From NCBI RefSeq assembly GCF_009363795.1, contig NZ_CP045420.1:1903001-1967000 (forward strand): a stretch of 64,000 nt of DNA. The letters run 5' to 3'. A model generated the notes under the pieces. The model saw only the letters and a list, made by a program, of their open reading frames with translations, was not told the origin of the DNA and searched no databases. Position numbers and translations under genes: made by a program. Origin of the DNA: Palleronia sp. THAF1. GTDB lineage: Bacteria; Pseudomonadota; Alphaproteobacteria; Rhodobacterales; Rhodobacteraceae. Positions 47,861-58,549 of this stretch are shown here, in pieces (within the stretch, counting starts at the first letter, position 1; each line of letters starts with the position of its first letter).

Positions 47861-48787
47861 TTAGGCTCCAAGTGCCAGCCAGCCGACGTAGGCAAGGTAG
47901 GCGGCGATCAGCACCGCGCCTTCGCCCCGCGACACGCGCCAGCCGGTGATGGCCACGGCCAGAAGCGCCAGCGTCGACGCGCCCATGACCCACACATCCA
48001 GTCCGGCGATCTGCGCGGGCACCTCGATCGGGCGGATCAGCGCGGTGACGCCCAGAATCCCGAGAATGTTGTAGATGTTCGACCCGACCACGTTGCCGAA
48101 GGCGATGTCGCCCTGCCGTTTCAGGCCCGCGACCATGGCCGTGACCAGTTCCGGCAGGGACGTGCCAACGGCCACGACCGTCAGTCCGATCACAGTCTCC
48201 GACACGCCGAAATCCGTGGCGATCCCGGTCGCACCCTGTACCAGAAAGCGCGCGCCCAGAATCGTCAGCACGATGCCGACAGCCGACAACCCCAACGCGG
48301 GCGCAGTTGCCATGGTCGCTTCGGGCACGTCCTGTGGGCCGTCTGCCGCCCGCTCTAGACGATACGCCAACACGATGTAGGCGATCAGGCCCACGACCAG
48401 CAGCGCGCCGCCCGGTCGCGCCAGATTGCCCGACAGGATCACCACCCCGCCCGCCAAGGTCGCCAACACAAGCGCTGTCCCGTCGCGCCGAAACGCAGCA
48501 CGCCCCACGGCCACGGGGTAGATCAGCGCCGCGACCCCAAGGATCAGAAGGATGTTGGCGATGTTCGAGCCGACCACATTGCCGACCGCGATCCCCGGCG
48601 CACCTGCGAAGGCCGCCTGAAGCGATGTGACCAATTCGGGCGTCGAGGTGCCAAAGCCCACCACCGTCAGGCCGACCAGCAGCGGCGACACGCCAAGCCG
48701 GGTGGCCAACGCGACGGCCCCACGCACCAGAAGATCGCCCCCCGCGACCAGCAGAACGAAGCCGAGCACAAGCAGCAGATAAAGCAT
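47861..48787 (-). CDS. Calcium/sodium antiporter (CaCA family)
   Basis: Inner-membrane K-independent Na/Ca-type exchanger of 308 residues, YrbG-like. The two inverted alpha repeats are GFGTSTPELVTSLQAAF with GNVVGSNIANILLILG, and AVGTSLPELVTAMVAG with GNVVGSNIYNILGILG. Ten predicted helices. Ends four bases from the gap terminator. Confidence 0.94.
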   Translation of the reverse strand: MLYLLLVLGFVLLVAGGDLLVRGAVALATRLGVSPLLVGLTVVGFGTSTPELVTSLQAAFAGAPGIAVGNVVGSNIANILLILGVAALIYPVAVGRAAFRRDGTALVLATLAGGVVILSGNLARPGGALLVVGLIAYIVLAYRLERAADGPQDVPEATMATAPALGLSAVGIVLTILGARFLVQGATGIATDFGVSETVIGLTVVAVGTSLPELVTAMVAGLKRQGDIAFGNVVGSNIYNILGILGVTALIRPIEVPAQIAGLDVWVMGASTLALLAVAITGWRVSRGEGAVLIAAYLAYVGWLALGA

Positions 48788-48965
48788 GGGAAAGACCTTT
48801 CAGGCCGTAGGGGCAACGCCGGATCGGCGCACCGTCAGCGCAATTGGGCACGCATGCCCGGCCATGCAAGGGCTGCAAGTCGGGCTTGTCGTTCTGCGCG
48901 TTGTTGCAGCGCAGCATTAGCGCCATCTGTCTGGCAACGAAACGCCAGACCAGAAGGAGCGGACC

Positions 48966-49130
48966 ATGACCGACTTCATCCACACCCTGAAATCCGCCGC
49001 TGCCAAGCGCGCCGAATACCGCCGCACGCGTCGCGAACTGCGGTCCATGCCGCTCGACGTGGCGTTGGACCTGGATATCGACCGCGCTGCCGCCGACCGC
49101 ATGGCCCACAGCGCCGTCTATGGCCGCTAA
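48966..49130 (+). CDS. Small Arg-rich protein, DUF1127-like (copy 1)
   Basis: A 54-residue soluble protein, MTDFIHTLKSAAAKRAEYRR and on, with a basic first half and SMPLDVALDLDIDRAAADRM in the second. The pattern of RxxR...LP...DLxID recalls DUF1127 proteins, whose known members affect RNA turnover and nutrient stress in other Alphaproteobacteria. AAGGAG lies just upstream of the ATG. The second copy starts 28 bases on; without gaps they share 33 of 54 residues. Confidence 0.72.
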   Translation: MTDFIHTLKSAAAKRAEYRRTRRELRSMPLDVALDLDIDRAAADRMAHSAVYGR

Positions 49131-49158
49131 GCGAAGCCCTTTACCTAAGGATTATCCG

Positions 49159-49323
49159 ATGACGTCTTTCTTCAAGCCTTTGAAAGCCAAGGCTGAAAAG
49201 CGCGCCGCCTACCGAGAGACGCGTCACATTCTGCGCTCTTTGCCCCAGCATGTCGCGCATGATCTGAACATCGACCGACGCGCCGCCGAGCGTATGGCAC
49301 GTGTCGCGGTCTATGGCGGCTAG
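49159..49323 (+). CDS. Small Arg-rich protein, DUF1127-like (copy 2)
   Basis: 54 residues, a tandem paralogue of the gene at 48966 (33 of 54 identical). MTSFFKPLKAKAEKRAAYRE, then RSLPQHVAHDLNIDRRAAER and an end RVAVYGG. The conserved AVYG ending is shared by both. ATG 49159 has TAAGGAT nine bases upstream. Its TAG shares CTAG (49320-49323) with the DUF6314 gene. Confidence 0.72.
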   Translation: MTSFFKPLKAKAEKRAAYRETRHILRSLPQHVAHDLNIDRRAAERMARVAVYGG

Positions 49324-49736
49324 GCTGCGTCGCGCGCGTAGATGCTAATCAACTCGTAGCCCTTCCTTGGGCCCGTCACGACCCACCGGCTGCGCCATTG
49401 CGGCCAGCCGCTGAAGTCGTAGGACACATCGTAGATGTCCGGCGGACAATCGTGCCGCGCCGCAGCGTCGGCCAGTCCCAACGCGAAGCTGTGGAACGGC
49501 CGTCCGTCCGCAAAGCTGACATGGATGCGATTGCCATCAGCGCGCCACAGATGGCTCTGACGCGCCTCCAGCGTGGTTCCGTCCATCTTCAAGGTGCCCG
49601 CTTCCTCATACACCAACGTCGGACCTTCGGCACGAAACGCCGCCCGCCCGCGCAGAGTCGCCACCCGTCCATCCGAGTGCACGATCTTGCGGGCCAGCAC
49701 CCATTGTCCTGCGAAGTCCTGAAGTTCCGGCGTCAT
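49320..49736 (-). CDS. DUF6314 family protein
   Basis: A 138-residue lipocalin-like beta-barrel protein typical of Rhodobacteraceae. LQDFAGQWVLARKIVHSDG at the start, then AAFRAEGPTLVYEEAGTL and FSGWPQWRSRWVVTGPRKGY near the end. Function not established. ATG 49736 with AGAGGCAGG upstream; the open frame to 49865 overlaps purB and is rejected. Convergent with the tandem small genes and divergent from purB with 80 bases between. Confidence 0.78.
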   Translation of the reverse strand: MTPELQDFAGQWVLARKIVHSDGRVATLRGRAAFRAEGPTLVYEEAGTLKMDGTTLEARQSHLWRADGNRIHVSFADGRPFHSFALGLADAAARHDCPPDIYDVSYDFSGWPQWRSRWVVTGPRKGYELISIYARDAA

Positions 49737-49816
49737 CCTGCCTCTCTTGCCGCTGCGGTGCGCGCAGTCTAGACCCGCGCGCAATTCCCGCACGCTATCA
49801 GAAAAGGCTGCCGCCC

Positions 49817-51124
49817 ATGATCCCCCGCTATTCCCGTCCCGAAATGGTTGCGATCTGGGAGCCACAGTCGAAGTTTCGCATCTGGTTCGAGATCGAGGCC
49901 CACGCAGGCGACGCCATGGCCGATCGGGGCACGATCCCGCGCGAATTCGCCGATGCCGTGTGGAAAGCCAAGGATGTCGAGTTCGACGTCGAGCGTATCG
50001 ATGCCATCGAACGTGAGACCAAGCACGACGTCATCGCCTTTTTGACGCACTTGGCCGAAATCGTCGGCCCCGAGAACGCGCGCTTCGTGCATCAGGGCAT
50101 GACCAGTTCCGACGTGCTGGACACCACGTTGAACGTGCAGTTGACCCGCGCCGCCGACATTCTGATCGCCGATGTGGAAAAGCTGTTGGAGGCGCTGAAA
50201 AAGCGCGCATTGGAACACAAGGATACCGTCCGCATAGGGCGATCCCACGGCATCCACGCAGAGCCGACAACCATGGGCCTGACCTTTGCTCGATTCTACG
50301 CCGAGATGGACCGTAACCTGTCGCGTCTGCGCGACGCCCGTGCCGAAGTCGCCACCGGCGCGCTGTCCGGCGCCGTCGGCACCTTCGCCAACATCGACCC
50401 GGCGGTAGAGGAACACGTCTGCGACAAGATGGGGCTCGTGCCGGAACCGATCAGCACGCAGGTTATCCCCCGCGACCGCCACGCGGCCTTTTTCGCGACC
50501 CTCGGCGTTGTGGCCAGCAGCATCGAGAACGTCGCAACCGAAGTGCGCCACATGCAGCGGACCGAGGTGCTGGAGGCTGAAGAGTTCTTCTCGAAGGGCC
50601 AGAAGGGCTCGTCCGCGATGCCCCACAAGCGCAATCCGGTGTTGACCGAGAACCTGTGCGGTCTTGCTCGCCTTGTGCGAATGGCTGTTGTTCCCGCGAT
50701 GGAGAACGTGGCGCTGTGGCATGAGCGTGACATCTCGCACTCGTCGGTCGAGCGGACCATCGCGCCCGACGCTACCGTGACGCTCGATTTCGCGTTGGCG
50801 CGCCTGACGAATGTGGTCGAAAATCTTGTGATCTACCCAGAGCGGATGCTGGAGAACATGAACAAGTTCAGAGGCTTGGTCATGTCACAGCGCGTTCTTC
50901 TGGCCTTGACGCAGGCCGGTGTGTCCCGCGAAACCGCATACACGCTCGTGCAACGCAACGCGATGAAGGTTTGGACCGATGGCGCCGACTTCAAGACAGA
51001 GCTGCTGGCCGACCCGGACGTGACGGCGGCCCTGTCGGAAGCGGAAATCGAAGAAAAGTTCGATCTTGGTTATCACACCAAGCACGTCGACACGATCTTC
51101 GCCCGCGTTTTCGGCGACGTTTGA
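49817..51124 (+). CDS. purB: Adenylosuccinate lyase
   Basis: Acts twice in purine synthesis, releasing fumarate from SAICAR and adenylosuccinate. The 435 residues hold THQGM-like VHQGMTSSDVLDT, the signature loop GSSAMPHKRNPVL with catalytic Ser, and the His in GRSHGIHAEPTTMG. Full length for the bacterial short form. Start ATG 49817 with AAGGCTGCCGCCC upstream; start motif MIPRYSRPEM is normal for this enzyme. Confidence 0.97.
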   Translation: MIPRYSRPEMVAIWEPQSKFRIWFEIEAHAGDAMADRGTIPREFADAVWKAKDVEFDVERIDAIERETKHDVIAFLTHLAEIVGPENARFVHQGMTSSDVLDTTLNVQLTRAADILIADVEKLLEALKKRALEHKDTVRIGRSHGIHAEPTTMGLTFARFYAEMDRNLSRLRDARAEVATGALSGAVGTFANIDPAVEEHVCDKMGLVPEPISTQVIPRDRHAAFFATLGVVASSIENVATEVRHMQRTEVLEAEEFFSKGQKGSSAMPHKRNPVLTENLCGLARLVRMAVVPAMENVALWHERDISHSSVERTIAPDATVTLDFALARLTNVVENLVIYPERMLENMNKFRGLVMSQRVLLALTQAGVSRETAYTLVQRNAMKVWTDGADFKTELLADPDVTAALSEAEIEEKFDLGYHTKHVDTIFARVFGDV

Positions 51125-51208
51125 CTGCTCCGATCCGTCGCAGATCAAATTAGGTGACGAAGCGTCAACCCATGTTAAGCTCTTGGCATCACCAACAGGA
51201 GACTCACC

Positions 51209-51355
51209 ATGAAGACGCTTCTGACCGCCCTGATCTTGGGCATCGCCCCCGTCGCAGCCTTTGCCCAGTGCAACTACGATCGCACGGCCATGTCCTGCGC
51301 CGACGGCACAACCTATGACGCGGAAACCAAAGGATGCGTTCCGGTCACGGGCTGA
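51209..51355 (+). CDS. Small exported Cys-rich protein of 48 residues
   Basis: Precursor with a clear signal peptide (MKTLLTALILGIAPVAAFA) and a mature part of 29 residues with three cysteines: Cys21, Cys30 and Cys43 (QCNYDRTAMSCADGTTYDAE and KGCVPVTG). AGGAG lies upstream of ATG 51209. The short CADGTTYD loop and Cys spacing recall secreted carbohydrate- or metal-binding mini-proteins, but no family is recognised. It follows purB by 84 bases. Confidence 0.68.
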   Translation: MKTLLTALILGIAPVAAFAQCNYDRTAMSCADGTTYDAETKGCVPVTG

Positions 51356-51444
51356 CGCTTTATTTCGCCCCGAACAGGGCCTTGGTAAGCGGGTGTTAAG
51401 ACCGCTTGCCTAACCTCCTTCGTGACGAATCTCGCGGAGGGGCC

Positions 51445-52494
51445 ATGACGACAGAACTGACTGTAGACGCAGCGCGCGCTGGGATGCCGCGCGGTGCTCT
51501 GACGCGGCGGGAAAAGGCGGCAGTCGTCGTGCGCTTATTGTTGGCAGAGGGTGCGACCCTGCCGCTGATGGACTTGCCGGACAAACTTCAAGCCGAACTG
51601 ACAAGTCAGATGGCAGAGATGCGGTTCATTGACCGCGCAACCCTGCGCGCGGTTGCGGAAGAATTCGCGACCGAACTGGACGATATCGGCCTGACCTTCC
51701 CCCCCGGCATTGATGGTGCGCTATCTCTTTTAGAAGGCGCGATTTCGCCCGACATGGCCCAGCGTCTCCGGGCTCAGTCCGGTGCCCTTTGGGGAGACGA
51801 TCCGTGGGACAGCATCTGCGCCTTCGATATGCCGAAGCTGATCGACCTGATGAACGCCGAAAGCGCTGACGTCGGCGCAGTGATCCTGTCGAAGCTCGAC
51901 GTAGGAAAGGCAGCCGAACTGTTGGGTGCCCTACCCGGCCCGCAAGCGCGCGGCCTGATGCTGGCGGTCAGCGACACGGCGGATATCGAACCAGAGGCTG
52001 TCGCCCGCATCGGCGTGGCCATCGCGGCAAGCCTGCAAGCCGAACCGCCCCGCGCATTTACCTCTGCTTCTGTAGAAAGACTGGGGGCAATTCTTGATAT
52101 TTCCACCTCTGTAACGCGCGAGGACGTTCTGGCCGGCTTCGCGGAAGAGGATGAAGACCTCGCCGAGCGCGTGCGCGCCGCCATCTTCACCTTCGCCGAC
52201 CTGCCCGACCGCGTTTCGCCCCGCGACATACCGAACGTGGCCAAGGGATTGGATCAGGAAGATCTGGTTACGGCCATCGCCGGAGCGACTGGCTCGGAGC
52301 CGCTGGAGCGTGCGGCCCAATTCATTCTGGAGAACCTGCCGGGCCGCTTGGCCGATTCGATCCGCGAATTGGTGGCCGAAGCGGGTGCGGTCACGCCGTT
52401 GAACGCCGAAGCCGCGCATATCTCGGTGGTCCGCGCGATCCGAACGATGTCCGACAGCGGCGAAATCATCCTGCTGGAGAAGACCGGCGCGTGA
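51445..52494 (+). CDS. Orphan FliG-like protein
   Basis: A 349-residue homologue of the flagellar motor-switch protein FliG. The C-terminal half is the clearest: FTFADLPDRVSPRDIPNVAK, QFILENLPGRLADSIRELVA and RTMSDSGEIILLEKTG match the FliG C-domain pattern, and AAELLGALPGPQARGLML matches the middle domain. The EHPQ motif of the middle domain is replaced by ESAD (about residues 141-144), and no flagellar gene is near. CGGAGGGG precedes the ATG. It may be a spare or diverged switch protein, or serve another assembly. Confidence 0.78.
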   Translation: MTTELTVDAARAGMPRGALTRREKAAVVVRLLLAEGATLPLMDLPDKLQAELTSQMAEMRFIDRATLRAVAEEFATELDDIGLTFPPGIDGALSLLEGAISPDMAQRLRAQSGALWGDDPWDSICAFDMPKLIDLMNAESADVGAVILSKLDVGKAAELLGALPGPQARGLMLAVSDTADIEPEAVARIGVAIAASLQAEPPRAFTSASVERLGAILDISTSVTREDVLAGFAEEDEDLAERVRAAIFTFADLPDRVSPRDIPNVAKGLDQEDLVTAIAGATGSEPLERAAQFILENLPGRLADSIRELVAEAGAVTPLNAEAAHISVVRAIRTMSDSGEIILLEKTGA

Positions 52495-52560
52495 TCCCGC
52501 GCCCGTCTCGCCCGCACCCGTCATCTGCATCGACCTTGTCCTCGCAGCACAAGCCCTTGT

Positions 52561-53520
52561 ATGTCCAAGCCAAGCACCCCGTGGAAAGGTTGGCACGTGC
52601 CCCGGAAGAATCGTTCAGTGATCGGTGATGCGCTGCAGAATGCCATGTTCATGGGCCTGCTGCGTCTCGTTCTGGCTTTGCCATACGCCATGCGCGTACG
52701 CCTGATGGGCTGGCTGGCGGCCCATGTGCTGGGCCCGTTGGCGGGATGGCGCAAACGGATCGCCAGCAACCTTGCGCATGTACGCCCCGATCTGTCCGCC
52801 AAAGAGGTCGAACATCTGCAACGCGCCGTGGCCGACAATGTGGGCCGCACCTTGGTCGAGATATATTCCGGCGCGGAATTCAAGAAACGCGTCACCGGCA
52901 CCCCGCTGGAAGGCCCCGGAGCGGACGCATTGCGTGCGGCTCGAGCCAAGGGCCGGCCCGTCGCACTCGTCACAGCACATCTGGGCAATTTCGACGCCCT
53001 GCGCGCGATCCTCTTCGCCGAAGGGTTCGAGCTTGGCGCGATCTATCGCCCGATGAACAACCCGAAGTTCAACGAACACTGGGTCGCCACGTTGTCGCAG
53101 ATCGGCACACCGCTTTTCCCAAGCACGCGCGAAGGCATACCGAAATTCGTCCGGCACCTTGCCGATGGAGGAATTGTCGGCATCCTTACCGATCTTTACA
53201 AACGCGACGGAGCAGAAACGACGTTCTTCGGAAAGCCCGCCCCCTCTTCTGCCGCGGCCTGCGCCTGGGCTCTGAAATACGATGCAGAAGTCATCTTCTG
53301 CTACGGCTTGCGCCAGCCCGATGGCCTGTCCTTCCGCCTTATTTTGGAAGAACCGATTGCCCATTCCAACGCCGACACGATGACACAAGAGATAAACGAC
53401 CGGCTGGAAGCAGTGGTGCGCGAACATATGGACCAGTGGTTCTGGATACATCGCCGCTGGAAGCCGGAACGCGCGGAAAAAGAAATGAGAAAGCGATCAG
53501 AGCAGGCGAAGCAAGCGTAA
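52561..53520 (+). CDS. Lysophospholipid/lauroyl acyltransferase (LpxL/HtrB family)
   Basis: Inner-membrane-associated acyltransferase of 319 residues that adds secondary acyl chains to lipid A or related lipids. The catalytic HxxxxD is in TAHLGNFDALR; EGIPKFVRHLADGG and LTDLYKRDGAETTFFGKP are typical of the family. One N-terminal hydrophobic segment. ATG 52561 is 66 bases after the FliG-like gene. Which acceptor it uses is not evident. Confidence 0.88.
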   Translation: MSKPSTPWKGWHVPRKNRSVIGDALQNAMFMGLLRLVLALPYAMRVRLMGWLAAHVLGPLAGWRKRIASNLAHVRPDLSAKEVEHLQRAVADNVGRTLVEIYSGAEFKKRVTGTPLEGPGADALRAARAKGRPVALVTAHLGNFDALRAILFAEGFELGAIYRPMNNPKFNEHWVATLSQIGTPLFPSTREGIPKFVRHLADGGIVGILTDLYKRDGAETTFFGKPAPSSAAACAWALKYDAEVIFCYGLRQPDGLSFRLILEEPIAHSNADTMTQEINDRLEAVVREHMDQWFWIHRRWKPERAEKEMRKRSEQAKQA

Positions 53521-53527
53521 AGAAAAA

Positions 53528-54229
53528 TCAGTCGACACGCTGCGCGCCCAGGATTGCTCCAAGCCCCGCGCCCATTTCCTGGACCAGCACGGCTGCGGGG
53601 GGCGTGATGAATGCTGTACCCTCCCACGTTCCGGTACCGTCCCATTCGCCGACGATCTGCCAGTCCGTCGCGATATTGGCGTAGTCCACAACCGCGCCCG
53701 CATTCTCTCCGCCGCGAATATCGACGCGCGCACGGGGCGTGAAGGGCACCACTTGAATAAGCAACCTGCGCTGCGGGGCGTCACCCGTCATCTGCGCCGT
53801 GATCTGCACCGTGCCACCCTGACCATTCACCCGCAGATCAACCGCATCCGGCGCGGCCCTGTGGCGCGCGATCGCCGCGTCGATGTCGCCCGCTTTAGAG
53901 CCTATCATCGACGCCTCACCTGCCACGACGGCCTGCGGGGTGTAAATCATCCGCTCGCCCTTGGCCTGCGCGTAAGCCTTCTGCCGTGCCGTGAATCGCG
54001 GATCGGCGAACTCATCGGGCCAGCCGATATAGTCCCAATAATCGACATGCAGCGCCAAGGGCAGAACATCGTCGCGGGTAGCAAGCTCGGACAGCACTCT
54101 GTCCGCCGGCGGGCAGGACGAACACCCCTGCGACGTATACAGCTCAACCACCACCGGCTGATCGCCTGCTGCGGCATACGACACGGGTGCGACCAGGCAC
54201 AACGACAGCAGAGCAGACAGAACGCGCAT
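53528..54229 (-). CDS. DUF1223 thioredoxin-like exported protein
   Basis: A 233-residue protein with a signal peptide (cleavage about residue 20, VSYAAAG) and a thioredoxin-like core. The redox motif Cys36-x-x-Cys39 is in YTSQGCSSCPPADRVL; LHVDYWDYIGWPDEFADPRF follows as usual. Function of the family is not proven; it is probably periplasmic. Convergent with the acyltransferase gene, seven bases apart, and divergent from acnA. Confidence 0.88.
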   Translation of the reverse strand: MRVLSALLSLCLVAPVSYAAAGDQPVVVELYTSQGCSSCPPADRVLSELATRDDVLPLALHVDYWDYIGWPDEFADPRFTARQKAYAQAKGERMIYTPQAVVAGEASMIGSKAGDIDAAIARHRAAPDAVDLRVNGQGGTVQITAQMTGDAPQRRLLIQVVPFTPRARVDIRGGENAGAVVDYANIATDWQIVGEWDGTGTWEGTAFITPPAAVLVQEMGAGLGAILGAQRVD

Positions 54230-54344
54230 GAAGAATCCTTAGCGATCGAACAGGTCGAAGGCTTAGGCCCGCAGACACGCAGGTGCCAATCAATGTTTTG
54301 CGAACCGGCTGAAACCCGATCGAGATCATGCAGCTTTGTCACAT

Positions 54345-54383
54345 TTGCATACTGTTGCATACAAAGTGGAAACTGTCTAAATT
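54345..54383 (+). promoter_or_regulatory. acnA promoter with tandem TTGCATAC repeats
   Basis: TTGCATAC occurs at 54345-54352 and 54355-54362, 10 bases apart, one helical turn. The second copy supplies a -35 (TTGCAT, 54355-54360); exactly 17 bases later TAAATT (54378-54383) is a good -10. The start codon is 63 bases downstream. The direct repeats overlapping the -35 look like a regulator-binding site. Confidence 0.6.
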
Positions 54384-54446
54384 GCTGCTAGCTGTTAGGC
54401 CGTAGCCAACGGCCCAGAACCTGCAAACCGCCAAGGAGATCTGCCC

Positions 54447-57254
<2,808 letters not shown>

Positions 57255-57274
57255 TACCAATCTTCACGAATTGG

Positions 57275-57305
57275 AAAGGCCCGCACCTTTGGTGCGGGCC
57301 TTTTT
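57275..57305 (+). terminator. Intrinsic terminator of acnA
   Basis: Arms AAAGGCCCGCACC (57275-57287) and GGTGCGGGCCTTT (57291-57303) pair perfectly around TTT, with a T run to 57305. Confidence 0.92.
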
Positions 57306-57309
57306 GCGT

Positions 57310-57555
57310 TCAGATGAACAGGCCAGTCACGAAATCACGCACCGTCTGTTCCAAGTGGGGAACGCCGCCGCCAACGGCGATTCCCACATACAGGAACATC
57401 AAACCGGCCGCGATCAAGGCTGGCCCCCCAACACCTCTCCGACCGCTGCGCCCCTCTGGGTCTGCCAGTCGAAACGCTCCGGTCAGCAAGGCAAAAGCCG
57501 TCAAAGCCACCAACAGGGGCGGTGCCGTGTCGATATAAGATGCGACGTTGGTCAT
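57310..57555 (-). CDS. Small membrane protein of 81 residues
   Basis: Two hydrophobic segments (about 13-30, PLLVALTAFALLTGAF, and 44-63, GPALIAAGLMFLYVGIAVGG) joined by a basic loop RLADPEGRSGRRG, ending VPHLEQTVRDFVTGLFI. Start ATG 57553-57555. No family recognised. Convergent with acnA across the terminator. Confidence 0.6.
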   Translation of the reverse strand: MTNVASYIDTAPPLLVALTAFALLTGAFRLADPEGRSGRRGVGGPALIAAGLMFLYVGIAVGGGVPHLEQTVRDFVTGLFI

Positions 57556-57766
57556 GCCTTACGATAACGCCCGCGTTTGACCGTAGGGGGGCGATTTCAA
57601 GGCCGAGGCATCAACCCCGCGTTGGCGGTCCGCGCACAATGGGCCTGTGTCAGAAGGATCGATGCGCGCACGGCCCTCAATCGACCGACCATTTAGGCAA
57701 AAACACGGCAAAGCTTCGCGTCGCGGGTTTGGTGCGCTACCAAGGGTCATCGGAACAGGAGCCCGA

Positions 57767-57871
57767 ATGCGACAGGCGATTCGACAAACGACAGCGCGAT
57801 TGAATTGGCCCTTGCCGATGATCGAGACTGGCATGCTCGCCGTCGCCCTGATCTGGGCTGTCGCAGCCTAG
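57767..57871 (+). CDS. Possible 34-residue one-helix protein
   Basis: MRQAIRQTTARLNWPLPMIE and TGMLAVALIWAVAA: a short basic part then one hydrophobic helix at the C-terminus, as in tail-anchored mini-proteins. AGGAG (57757-57761) lies five bases upstream of the ATG. Its stop shares CTAG (57868-57871) with ccmG. The frame is open further upstream, but that part looks random. The region 57556-57766 holds nothing else I can support. Confidence 0.4.
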   Translation: MRQAIRQTTARLNWPLPMIETGMLAVALIWAVAA

Positions 57872-58410
57872 TCGCCGCGGGCCTCTGCCAGTGCCGGCAG
57901 GATTGTCCGTTCCAGCGTGCGCTGGGTCACCGGCCCCGCAACGCGGGCCAAAACACGACCTTCGCCATCCACAACAAAGGTTTCCGGCACGCCGTAGACC
58001 CCCCAATCCCGCGCCGTGCGCCCGCTCGCGTCCTGAGCGGTCCCGGCATAAGGGTTGCCCAGTTCATCCAGGAAGTTCAGCGCGTTGTCTGGATCGTCCT
58101 TGTAGTTGATCCCATAGATCGGGACGCCCTCCTCTTCCGCCAAGGCTTCCAGATTCGGATGCTCGACGCGGCAAGGCGCGCACCAAGAGGCCCAGAAGTT
58201 CACCAATTTGACTCCATCGGCGTCGATGTCGGCGTCTGTTACGCCTTCCAGATCACCCAGTGCGAGAACGCTCAATTGCGGTGCTTCGCGCCCGACGAAA
58301 GCGGATGGCAAACCGTCGGGATCTTCGCGTTGCATTCCAGCATAGAACAGCCCCGCCAAACCCAAAAAGATGACGGGCGGAACGATGGCAAGGATCGGAA
58401 GTCTAGCCAC
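57868..58410 (-). CDS. ccmG: Cytochrome c maturation thioredoxin CcmG/DsbE
   Basis: Membrane-anchored periplasmic thioredoxin that keeps apocytochrome c thiols reduced for haem attachment. The 180 residues start with a membrane helix (about 5-25) and have the redox pair Cys77/Cys80 in FWASWCAPCRVEHP, then GINYKDDPDNALNFL and GVYGVPETFVVD (cis-Pro). Start GTG 58408-58410, eight bases inside ccmD. Last gene of the sec-ccm operon. Confidence 0.96.
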   Translation of the reverse strand: MARLPILAIVPPVIFLGLAGLFYAGMQREDPDGLPSAFVGREAPQLSVLALGDLEGVTDADIDADGVKLVNFWASWCAPCRVEHPNLEALAEEEGVPIYGINYKDDPDNALNFLDELGNPYAGTAQDASGRTARDWGVYGVPETFVVDGEGRVLARVAGPVTQRTLERTILPALAEARGD

Positions 58411-58549
58411 GGCGCACCTCTGCCTTCTCGACCTGCTGGGCGACCCGTCGGGCGCGCAGGACGGAAATCACAACCAGACCCGCGATCAAAACGGCGCTGA
58501 TCCCGTAGGCCAATCCAACCTCTAACGCGTATTTTCCAAGATCAGGCAT
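58403..58549 (-). CDS. ccmD: Heme exporter protein CcmD
   Basis: A 48-residue single-helix protein that helps release holo-CcmE from CcmABC. MPDLGKYALEVGLAYGISAV starts it, one membrane helix at about 12-32, and a basic tail LRARRVAQQVEKAEVRRG, as is typical. Overlaps ccmC by eight bases and ccmG by eight bases. Confidence 0.9.
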   Translation of the reverse strand: MPDLGKYALEVGLAYGISAVLIAGLVVISVLRARRVAQQVEKAEVRRG

